Part shown: one piece after another, positions 57,150 through 64,000 of the stretch
Position numbering within the stretch: position 1 is the stretch's first letter
Layout: each line of letters starts with the position of its first letter
NCBI GenBank assembly: GCA_035543335.1
Contig: DASZZH010000028.1
Location: 80,392 to 144,391 of the forward strand
DNA length: 64,000 nt
Source: Burkholderiales bacterium
GTDB lineage: Bacteria > Pseudomonadota > Gammaproteobacteria > Burkholderiales > JAHFRG01
Direction of reading: 5' to 3'
The notes under the pieces: model-generated
Told to the model about the DNA's origin: nothing
The model's input: the letters and a program-made list of their open reading frames with translations, nothing else
Database searches by the model: none
Translations under genes and position numbers: made by a program

Positions 57150-58607
57150 ATGCTTAACTCCAGTTTAAAACAATTGTCCGGCCTGCTGGCCGCGAAAAAA
57201 ATATCCAGCGTCGAACTCACCCGCGAATTTCTCTCGCGCGCCGCGAAACTCAATCCTGAATTGAACGCGTTTATCACGCTGAACGAGGAAGTGAGCCTGA
57301 GGGAAGCGCGAGCCGCGGACGTGCGGATTGCTCAAAGCCGGGCGCAGCCGCTCACCGGCATACCGATTGCGCACAAGGACATCTTTTGCGCCAAAGGCTG
57401 GCTGACCACTTGCGGTTCGAAAATTCTCTCCAACTTTGTTGCGCCCTACGATGCGCATGTTATAGAGCGCTGCAGAGAGGCGGGGATGGTCACTTTAGGC
57501 AAAACCAACATGGACGAATTCGCCATGGGGTCAAGTAACGAAACTTCTTATTATGGGCCGGTGAAGAACCCGTGGGACGTGAGAACGGTGCCGGGAGGAA
57601 GCTCGGGTGGTTCGGCTGCGGCGGTTGCAGCGCGCATGGCGCCGGTCGCGACCGGCACCGATACCGGCGGCTCGATCCGCCAGCCGGCAGCGCTCACCGG
57701 GATTTCCGGCATCAAGCCGACCTACGGCATGGTCTCGCGCTACGGCATGATTGCGTTTGCTTCCAGCCTGGATCAGGGCGGGCCGCTGGCGAAAAGCGCG
57801 GAAGACCTGGCGCTCATGCTCAACGTGGTAGCGGGATTTGATGCCCGCGATTCCACCAGCCTCAACCGGCCCCGGGAAGATTACACCCGCGATTTGGCTA
57901 GGCCGCTGGCCGGCTTGAAGATCGGTCTGCCCAGGGAATATTTTGCCGAAGGCTTGAGCAAAGATGTGGCGCGCGCGGTGGAGGCGGCAATCGCCGAATA
58001 CAAAAAGCTTGGCGCCGCCACGGTCGGGATTTCTTTGCCCAACACCCGGCTTTCCATTCCGGTGTATTACGTGCTGGCGCCGGCGGAAGCATCGAGCAAT
58101 CTTTCGCGCTATGACGGCGTGCGCTACGGCTACCGCGCACCGCGATACAGCGACCTGCTCGACATGTACAAAAAAACCCGCTCCCAGGGTTTCGGCGCGG
58201 AAGTTAAGCGCCGGATATTAATCGGAACCTACGTGCTGTCGCATGGCTATTACGACGCGTATTACCTCAAGGCGCAGAAGCTGCGCCGGCTGATCGCCCG
58301 GGATTATGCCGACGCATTCAAGAAATGCGACATCGTCATGGGGCCGACCAGTCCGACCGTCGCTTTTGAGCTCGGCGCCAAAGCGGCAAACCCGGTGGAG
58401 ATGTATCTCTCCGACATCTACACCATCGCGGCGAATCTCGCCGGGCTGCCGGCGATGTCCATCCCTTGCGGCTTCGGCGACAACAGCCGGCCCGTCGGAC
58501 TGCACATCGTCGGCAATTATTTTGCCGAAGCGAAAATGCTCAACGTCGCGCACCAGTACCAGCAGGCGACGGATTGGCATCTTCGTCAACCCCCAATAAC
58601 GGAGTAA
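57150..58607 (+). CDS. gatA: Amidotransferase subunit A (amidase)
   Basis: This is the glutaminase subunit of GatCAB. It has 485 residues with an amidase-signature Ser-cisSer-Lys triad: Lys in [24 protein letters not shown], and [15 protein letters not shown]. Length and sequence are standard. It is normally followed directly by gatB; here a restriction-modification system intervenes 25 bases downstream. Confidence 0.97.
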   Translation: MLNSSLKQLSGLLAAKKISSVELTREFLSRAAKLNPELNAFITLNEEVSLREARAADVRIAQSRAQPLTGIPIAHKDIFCAKGWLTTCGSKILSNFVAPYDAHVIERCREAGMVTLGKTNMDEFAMGSSNETSYYGPVKNPWDVRTVPGGSSGGSAAAVAARMAPVATGTDTGGSIRQPAALTGISGIKPTYGMVSRYGMIAFASSLDQGGPLAKSAEDLALMLNVVAGFDARDSTSLNRPREDYTRDLARPLAGLKIGLPREYFAEGLSKDVARAVEAAIAEYKKLGAATVGISLPNTRLSIPVYYVLAPAEASSNLSRYDGVRYGYRAPRYSDLLDMYKKTRSQGFGAEVKRRILIGTYVLSHGYYDAYYLKAQKLRRLIARDYADAFKKCDIVMGPTSPTVAFELGAKAANPVEMYLSDIYTIAANLAGLPAMSIPCGFGDNSRPVGLHIVGNYFAEAKMLNVAHQYQQATDWHLRQPPITE

Positions 58608-58632
58608 AATCCTCTTTGATGAGGACGTGGCG

Positions 58633-59499
58633 ATGAGATTTATTGCGGAGATTCATCAAGGCGATTGTGCTGAAATCCTGCGTGAATATAAGGATTCCAG
58701 GTTCGACCTTATTGTCACGTCCCCACCCTACGCGGACCGCCGGACGCATACCTATGGCGGAGTAAGCCCGGAGAAATATGTCGATTGGTTTTTGGTCCGT
58801 TCCGAGCAATTCTTTCGCGTGCTGAAGCCCACAGGTTCTTTTGTGCTCAATATCAAGGAAAAAGCCGAAAACGGCGAAAGACATACCTTTGTTTTGGAAT
58901 TGATCCTTGCGTTGCGTAAGCAAGGCTGGCTATGGACTGAAGAGTATATATGGCATAAGAAAAACTGCTACCCGGGAAAATGGCCAAATCGTTTTCGAGA
59001 TGCTTGGGAGCGTTGCCTGCATTTTACTAAGGCCAAGAAATTTAAGATGAATCAGACGGCGGTGATGGTGCCGATGGGAGATTGGGCTGACACCAGACTG
59101 AAAACCCTGGGTAAAAATGACGTTGTGCGCTACGACTCTCAAGTCGGCAGCGGTTTCGGAAAAAACATCGCGAATTGGCTATCCAGAAACAAAGCCTATC
59201 CAACGAATGTTCTTCATTTGGCCACAGAATGCGGAAATAAAAATCATAGCGCTGCTTTCCCAAAAGCATTGCCTGAATGGTTCATCAAACTTTTTACCGA
59301 TGAGGAAGACTGGGTGCTTGATCCATTTATGGGTTCAGGCACAACCCTCGAGGTTGCGAAGGAGCTACACAGAAATTCAGTGGGCATTGACGTGCTGCCA
59401 GAATACTGCGAGATGGCAAACGCAAATGTTATGAATAAACAGTTCATGCTATTGCAAGAACGGAAATCTTATGGCCAATCTGAGAACGGAAGACATTAA
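58633..59499 (+). CDS. Type II DNA methyltransferase (beta-class, N4-cytosine or N6-adenine)
   Basis: This 288-residue MTase has motif IV TSPPY at residues 29-33 and motif I DPFMGSGTT near 236, i.e. catalytic motif before the SAM motif, which is the beta class. TSPPY favours N4-cytosine. YGGVSPEKYVDWFL, FVLNIKEKAENGERHTFV and WHKKNCYPGKWPNRFRD are family blocks. Start is the ATG at 58633 after GAGG; a GTG at 58627 is possible. The gene is visibly more AT-rich than the gat genes, indicating transfer. It overlaps the restriction gene. Confidence 0.92.
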   Translation: MRFIAEIHQGDCAEILREYKDSRFDLIVTSPPYADRRTHTYGGVSPEKYVDWFLVRSEQFFRVLKPTGSFVLNIKEKAENGERHTFVLELILALRKQGWLWTEEYIWHKKNCYPGKWPNRFRDAWERCLHFTKAKKFKMNQTAVMVPMGDWADTRLKTLGKNDVVRYDSQVGSGFGKNIANWLSRNKAYPTNVLHLATECGNKNHSAAFPKALPEWFIKLFTDEEDWVLDPFMGSGTTLEVAKELHRNSVGIDVLPEYCEMANANVMNKQFMLLQERKSYGQSENGRH

Positions 59500-60215
59500 A
59501 GACATTCATCGCAAAAAACATCCCGGACTTTCACCGGAAGCGTCTCGAAAGCCTGGCCGAATTAAAGCTTAAACGAGTTCTTCGGCGCAAGAATCCATAT
59601 CTGTTTAAAGCCAAGAATGTTGAAACAGCCGAAGTGCTGGTGAGACAGTTTCTAGATGCCCATCTTTCTTCCCAGGAGGAAACGATATTTGGCGAATTTC
59701 TCGAGAAGTTAGCGATTTATGTTTGTGAAGAAACTTATAGAGGGCGCAAATCCAATGCGGAGGGTATCGATATAGAATTTGATCGGGATGGAATTCGCTA
59801 CCTGGTTTCGGTCAAAAGCGGACCGAATTGGGGAAATTCAAGTCAAATTAAAAAGATGCGCGAGTACTTTCGACAAGCAAGAAAAATTTACGGCACCCAA
59901 AAGCATTTGGTGGCGATCAACGGTTGTTGCTATGGCAAAGATTCTAGCCCTGATAAGGGTGATTATCTAAAATTATGTGGCCAGACTTTTTGGGAGCTTA
60001 TTTCTGGCAACAAGAGAATGTATCTGGATATCTTTGAGCCGCTTGGGCATAAAGCCAAGGAACGAAATGAAGAGTTTCGCGGCGAGTATGCGAAGGTTGT
60101 GAATCGATTTACCGCTGAATTTATTAAAGCTTTTTGTTTGGCGGATGGTGGTATAGATTGGAAAAAAGTTGTTGCCTTCAATTCTTCCGCAGCCAACCTT
60201 AGCTCGAAGCAGTGA
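59471..60215 (+). pseudogene. PmeII-family type II restriction endonuclease, frameshifted near the N-terminus
   Basis: The body is open from the GTG at 59634 to 60215 (193 residues) and carries the family blocks SSQEETIFGEFLEKLAIYV, SNAEGIDIEFDRDGIRYLVS, SVKSGPNWGNSSQIKKMR and INGCCYGKDSSPDKGDY. The D...ExK-like core lies around GIDIEF...VSVKSG. The missing N-terminus starts at the ATG at 59471 (MANLRTEDIK) but needs the G at 59501 removed to continue TFIAKNIPDFHRKRLESLAEL. The shift falls two bases past the MTase stop. Restored length is 247. It may be an inactivated enzyme, a sequencing error, or unusual coupling. Confidence 0.82.
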
Positions 60216-61717
60216 TGAATTGGGAAACCGTCGTCGGGCTTGAGACGCACGTGCAGCTTTCGACACGCTCGAAAATTTTTTCGAGCGCCTCCACCGCGTT
60301 TGGCGCCGCGCCCAATACCCAGGCATGCGCGGTAGATATCGCGCTTCCCGGCGTGTTGCCGGTTTTGAACCGCGCGGCGGTGGAAAAGGCTATCAAATTC
60401 GGCGTTGCCATTGGTGCAACCATCAACCGCCGTTCGGTATTCGCTCGCAAGAATTATTTCTATCCCGATTTGCCCAAGGGTTACCAGATCAGCCAGTACG
60501 AGCTGCCCATCGTGCAGGGCGGCCAATTGCAGATTGTGGTGGGCGATGCCGAAAAAACCGTGCGGCTAACGCGCGCGCATCTGGAAGAAGACGCGGGCAA
60601 GTCACTGCACGAAAATTTCCAGGACATGTCGGGGATTGATCTTAACCGCGCCGGCACGCCGCTGCTGGAAATTGTCTCGGAGCCTGACATGCGCTCGGCC
60701 GAGGAGGCGGTGGCTTACGCCAAGGCTTTGCATACGCTGGTACGCTGGATCGATATCTGCGACGGCAACATGCAGGAAGGATCTTTCCGCTGCGACGCTA
60801 ATGTCTCGGTGCGCACCGCCGGCTCAGTCAAGCTGGGCACGCGCTGCGAAATCAAGAATCTTAATTCCTTCCGCTTTCTGGAACGGGCGATTGAGTTTGA
60901 AGCCAGGCGGCAAATCGAAATTCTGGAAGACGGCGGGGCGATCGAGCAGGAAACACGGCTCTACGATCCCGACAAAGACGAGACCCGCTCGATGCGCACC
61001 AAGGAAGATGCGCACGACTACCGTTATTTCCCCGATCCTGATTTGCTGCCGCTGGAGATCAGCACGGAATGGATCGATAAGGTCGCGCGCGATATACCAG
61101 AGCAGCAGGACGCAATGCGGATGCGTTTCGTGCACGAGTATCAAATCAAAGACGATGAAGCCAATTTGCTAACAGCCACGAAAGCGACAGCGGAATACTT
61201 TGAAGATTCAACAAGGCGACTACTTGAGTTGAACCCGGCTGAGTGGAGCGAAGGCGGTACTGGCCCCACTGATGCGCGTTGGATGTACGGAGGAGCGATT
61301 GCCAGAGGTGTTATTGGGCTGCTTGCCGCACAGCTCAATCGAGAAGGCCTTGAGATCGACCAATCACGCGTTACAGCCGGCCAGTTTGCCGTACTGCATG
61401 CCCGCATGATAGATAACACCTTGAGCGCAAAGTCAGCGCGAGAAGTTTTTCAAGCGTTGTGGGAAGCAGGCACCCAGAGCGAAGACACGGTAGACGCTGT
61501 CATTGAAGCGAAGGGGCTAAGACAGATTTCCGATGCCGGCACGGTCGAGAAAATTGTGGACGATGTCATTGCTGCCAATCCCGCTCAGGTTGCCGATTAC
61601 CGGGCGGGCAAGGAAAAAGCCTTCAACTTCCTTGTCGGGCAGGCGATGAAGGCGACTAAGGGCAAGGCCAATCCAGCGCAGCTCACTGAGATATTAAAGC
61701 GCAAGCTGGCGGACTGA
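60215..61717 (+). CDS. gatB: Amidotransferase subunit B
   Basis: This GatCAB subunit transfers ammonia to Glu-tRNA(Gln)/Asp-tRNA(Asn) after activation. It has 500 residues with [47 protein letters not shown] and [15 protein letters not shown], plus a C-terminal YqeY-like tail. The ATG at 60215 overlaps the endonuclease stop by one base (TGATG), so its translation appears tied to the R-M genes. Confidence 0.96.
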   Translation: MNWETVVGLETHVQLSTRSKIFSSASTAFGAAPNTQACAVDIALPGVLPVLNRAAVEKAIKFGVAIGATINRRSVFARKNYFYPDLPKGYQISQYELPIVQGGQLQIVVGDAEKTVRLTRAHLEEDAGKSLHENFQDMSGIDLNRAGTPLLEIVSEPDMRSAEEAVAYAKALHTLVRWIDICDGNMQEGSFRCDANVSVRTAGSVKLGTRCEIKNLNSFRFLERAIEFEARRQIEILEDGGAIEQETRLYDPDKDETRSMRTKEDAHDYRYFPDPDLLPLEISTEWIDKVARDIPEQQDAMRMRFVHEYQIKDDEANLLTATKATAEYFEDSTRRLLELNPAEWSEGGTGPTDARWMYGGAIARGVIGLLAAQLNREGLEIDQSRVTAGQFAVLHARMIDNTLSAKSAREVFQALWEAGTQSEDTVDAVIEAKGLRQISDAGTVEKIVDDVIAANPAQVADYRAGKEKAFNFLVGQAMKATKGKANPAQLTEILKRKLAD

Positions 61718-61729
61718 AAGGCGGGGAAA

Positions 61730-62359
61730 TTACTTTTTCGAGTCGGGCGCGTTCTGAGACAGCTCGATGTAGCGCTTCTTGTCTTCCTCAAAGCGCGCGC
61801 GGATTTCTTTCGCTTCCGCGCGTTTTTGCAGAATGGCCAGTTCCGCGTTCTGCTTGTTTCGTTCCACTAAGTCAATGTCCGCTTGCAACTGTTCGGGCAC
61901 CGGTTGGTCGTTTAGGGCATAAGCTCTAGTCTGCTTGCGGCTTGCATCCAACTCGGCCTCCATCCCCTTCAGCCGTATCTCCATGTCTTCGATGGCCGGC
62001 TCGATTTGTTGCAGATTGCGGTCGCGCGCGAGATCAATTTCATCGACGCTGGTATAGGTTCTCATCAAGATTGAGTCCCTGCGTTTTTCCTCCGCTTCCT
62101 GCCTGCGTTTTACCAGTTCCGCCTCTTTGGCCTTGAGCTGCTCGGGTGTTAGCGCCGGTGCATTCTTTTTGAGGATCACGCCCCCCTTGTTCATCTCGGT
62201 GCTGGCGCGGTCGCGGTATTCGGTGGGGATGTTGTCGCCGTAATGGGTGACGCCATTCTCGTCCACCCACTTGTAAGTTACGGCAAAAGCAGGCAGGCCC
62301 GGCATGAGAAGGAGCAAAACCCAGGCCAGGTTTTTGGGGATGAGAAACTTAGACAGCAT
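61730..62359 (-). CDS. DUF4124-domain exported protein
   Basis: This 209-residue protein has a signal peptide (LLLLMPGLPAFA) followed by the DUF4124 motif (VTYKWVDENGVTHYGDNIP), then a long charged coiled coil (about 70-205). Function unknown; such proteins are common in beta/gammaproteobacteria. It overlaps the pyrE end by 11 bases and converges on gatB. Confidence 0.88.
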   Translation of the reverse strand: MLSKFLIPKNLAWVLLLLMPGLPAFAVTYKWVDENGVTHYGDNIPTEYRDRASTEMNKGGVILKKNAPALTPEQLKAKEAELVKRRQEAEEKRRDSILMRTYTSVDEIDLARDRNLQQIEPAIEDMEIRLKGMEAELDASRKQTRAYALNDQPVPEQLQADIDLVERNKQNAELAILQKRAEAKEIRARFEEDKKRYIELSQNAPDSKK

Positions 62360-63002
62360 TTGCGTTTACACCGTACATGTCGCGGTATTTCTGCACCGCC
62401 AGCAAATTATGCACTAATTCTTCCCGGCTTTGTAGATAGCTTAATACATCGTTCAGGGTGGCGATGCTGATGACCGGCAGCCCATAGTTTTTCCGCACTT
62501 CCTGCACTGCCGAAAGCCCGCTGCCGCCGCGTTCCATGCGGTCGAGCGCAATCGCCACGCCACAGGGTTCCGCGCGGCTCAAGCGAATCAGTTCCACCGA
62601 TTCACGCACCGAGATGCCGGCGGAGATCACATCGTCCACGATCAGCACCCGCCCTTTAAGCGGGGCGCCGATGATAAAGCCGCCTTCGCCGTGCTCCTTG
62701 ACTTCCTTGCGGTTGAAGCTGAACGGCACATTGCGCCCTTTTTGCGACAGGGCGATGGCAATGCTTGCTACCAACGGAATGCCCTTGTAAGCCGGGCCGA
62801 ACAGCATGTCGAAGGGCATGTCAGCGGAGAGAATAGCTTTGGCGTAGAATTGCGCAAGTTCAATCAGGGACGCGCCGTCGTGAAACAGACCGGCGTTGAA
62901 AAAATACGGCGACTGGCGGCCGGCCTTAGTCTTGAATTCGCCGAAGCAGATGACCTTGTGGTCGGCCGCAAATTTTATGAATTCCTGTCCCAGGACCGAC
63001 AA
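62349..63002 (-). CDS. pyrE: Orotate phosphoribosyltransferase
   Basis: This makes OMP from orotate and PRPP in pyrimidine synthesis. It has 217 residues with FGEFKTKAGRQSPYFFNAGLF, the flexible-loop KEVKEHGEGG and the PRPP motif VLIVDDVISAG. The start is a TTG at 63002 after GGA; its N-terminus aligns with other PyrE proteins. It is divergent from the exonuclease gene across 27 bases. Confidence 0.95.
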   Translation of the reverse strand: MSVLGQEFIKFAADHKVICFGEFKTKAGRQSPYFFNAGLFHDGASLIELAQFYAKAILSADMPFDMLFGPAYKGIPLVASIAIALSQKGRNVPFSFNRKEVKEHGEGGFIIGAPLKGRVLIVDDVISAGISVRESVELIRLSRAEPCGVAIALDRMERGGSGLSAVQEVRKNYGLPVISIATLNDVLSYLQSREELVHNLLAVQKYRDMYGVNANAV

Positions 63003-63029
63003 GTTGATCCGTCCTCATGAGATTTCATA

Positions 63030-63806
63030 GTGCTGCGTATTATAACTCTTAACCTCAACGGCATCCGCTCGGCGGCGAAAAAGGGGTTTTTCGAATGGCT
63101 GGCGAAAACGCACGCCGATGTCGTCTGCGTGCAGGAAGTGAAAGCGCAAGCCGCGGACATGACGCCGCAAATGCTTAAAACACGAAATTACAGCGGATAC
63201 TTCCACTACGCAGAGAGAAAAGGCTACAGCGGCGTGGGGCTCTATTGCAGGCACGAGCCGGATAAGGTGATTACGGGGCTGGGCATTGCCGACATCGATG
63301 CTGAGGGGCGCTACCTGCGCTGTGATTTCGGAAACCTGAGCGTGGTTTCGGTTTATCTGCCTTCCGGCTCCAGCTCGGAGGAACGCCAGCAAATCAAGTT
63401 CAGCTTCATGGGAAGATTTTTTCCGCACCTGCAAAAGATCGTGAAAAGCGGCAGGGAATTCATTCTGTGCGGCGACTGGAATATCGCGCACCAGGAAATC
63501 GACTTGAAAAACTGGCGCGGCAACCAGAAGAATTCCGGCTTCCTGCCCGAGGAGCGGGCGTGGCTTACTCAAGTGTTCGGCGAGCTGGGCTGGGTGGATG
63601 TATTCAGGCGTTTGAACAAGGAACCTGAGCAGTACACCTGGTGGTCGAACCGCGGCCAGGCCTGGGCCAAGAACGTCGGGTGGCGTATCGATTACCACCT
63701 CGCCACGCCGGGCATTGCAGCCAAGGCAAAAAAGGTGGCGATATATAAGGAACGACGATTCTCCGACCATGCGCCGCTCACCATAGACTATGATTACACC
63801 TTATGA
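63030..63806 (+). CDS. xthA: Exonuclease III family AP endonuclease
   Basis: This repairs abasic sites and 3' blocked ends. It has 258 residues with LNLNGIRSA, the metal Glu in VCVQEVKAQ, SVYLPSGS, the catalytic GDWNIAHQEIDLKNW and SDHAPL. The GTG start at 63030 lies in a short divergent region with pyrE. Of the two subfamilies, it resembles the shorter ExoA/Xth type. Confidence 0.93.
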   Translation: MLRIITLNLNGIRSAAKKGFFEWLAKTHADVVCVQEVKAQAADMTPQMLKTRNYSGYFHYAERKGYSGVGLYCRHEPDKVITGLGIADIDAEGRYLRCDFGNLSVVSVYLPSGSSSEERQQIKFSFMGRFFPHLQKIVKSGREFILCGDWNIAHQEIDLKNWRGNQKNSGFLPEERAWLTQVFGELGWVDVFRRLNKEPEQYTWWSNRGQAWAKNVGWRIDYHLATPGIAAKAKKVAIYKERRFSDHAPLTIDYDYTL

Positions 63807-63848
63807 CTTGACACAGAGGCACCGGGAACTCGAAGGATTCAAGTTGCA

Positions 63849-63880
63849 CTTTTTCTCTGCGCCTCCGCGGTGAAAATAAC
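63849..63880. repeat. Dispersed CTCTGCG/GCGGTGAAA repeat, copy 3
   Basis: TTTTTCTCTGCGCCTCCGCG continues into GTGAAAATAA. It matches 30350-30383 in the same orientation with an internal deletion, just ahead of ampG. Confidence 0.55.
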
Positions 63881-63885
63881 AAGAA

Positions 63886-64000
63886 TGAATTCGAATCCCT
63901 ATCTTGCAATTTTCCGCAGCCGGCGCATCGCGGTGGTGCTGCTGTTCGGCTTTTCGTCGGGACTGCCGCTCGCGCTGACCAGCAGCACGCTGCAGGCCTG
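63886..64000 (+). CDS. ampG: AmpG-like muropeptide MFS transporter (N-terminal fragment)
   Basis: From the ATG at 63886 the frame is open to the window edge (38 codons). FRSRRIAVVLLFGFSSGLP and LALTSSTLQA match the start of AmpG, the inner-membrane importer of anhydromuropeptides. The rest lies outside the window. A repeat lies just upstream, and no clear Shine-Dalgarno is seen. Confidence 0.8.

Overview
The window reads as the chromosome of a GC-rich betaproteobacterium, most likely of the Nitrosomonadales/Gallionellales type. The inference rests on gene order and family resemblance (dapF-DUF484-xerC; lpxL divergent from metK, then ahcY behind a SAH riboswitch; mreBCD-mrdA-rodA-rlpA divergent from gatCAB; pyrE beside an exonuclease III gene and ampG). 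No rRNA, tRNA, CRISPR array, transposase or prophage was seen. Almost all of the window is core chromosome, with a few accessory inserts.

Layout. 1-0.7 kb: start of typA (cut by the window edge). 0.9-2.1 kb: a flavin monooxygenase. 2.2-8.7 kb: a translationally coupled Cu(I)/Ag(I) efflux operon (small His/Cys protein, cusC, cusB, cusA, minus strand). 8.8-13.3 kb: argA, a GGDEF-EAL protein and yggX. 13.4-21.5 kb: rpiA, ilvA, fau, slt, an epimerase, a GST remnant, cca and an EF-hand protein with a strong terminator. 21.6-29.6 kb: a YfcG-like GST, a Ser/Thr kinase fused to a cyclic-nucleotide domain, a diheme cytochrome c, a flavin disulfide reductase, two PP-loop ATPases, a MidA methyltransferase and a pteridine reductase. 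29.8-30.3 kb: a frameshifted SnoaL-like exported protein. 30.5-35.5 kb (minus): a tight operon of a MetF-like protein, a CHASE2 adenylyl cyclase, an SH3 protein, an M48 lipoprotein protease, a 35-residue secreted peptide and a transglutaminase-like protein. 35.5-38.4 kb: ahcY (SAH riboswitch) and metK. 38.5-43.3 kb: a lipid A acyltransferase, dapF, DUF484, xerC and an rRNA methyltransferase. 43.6-50.2 kb: metal-related genes (porin, ZnuA-like, ZnuB-like, DUF2946, CopC) around a double-STAS protein. 50.2-56.6 kb: the elongasome genes rlpA-rodA-mrdA-mreD-mreC-mreB. 56.7-61.7 kb: gatC-gatA-[restriction-modification system]-gatB. 61.7-64 kb: DUF4124, pyrE, exonuclease III and ampG (partial).

The genes suggest several linked themes. 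Two metal loci (copper export; zinc-type uptake plus CopC/DUF2946) each carry a small exported Cys/His protein. A predicted adenylyl cyclase and a predicted cAMP-responsive single-chain kinase occur 9 kb apart. ahcY and metK form a SAM-cycle unit with a feedback RNA. The most unusual points are the SD-sequestering hairpin and small ORF ahead of cusC, the R-M system inside gatCAB, the kinase-cNMP fusion, the cyclase/peptidase operon, Shine-Dalgarno-like purine repeats placed at gene starts, and five single-base frameshifts in otherwise well-preserved genes, which may be sequencing errors or real lesions.
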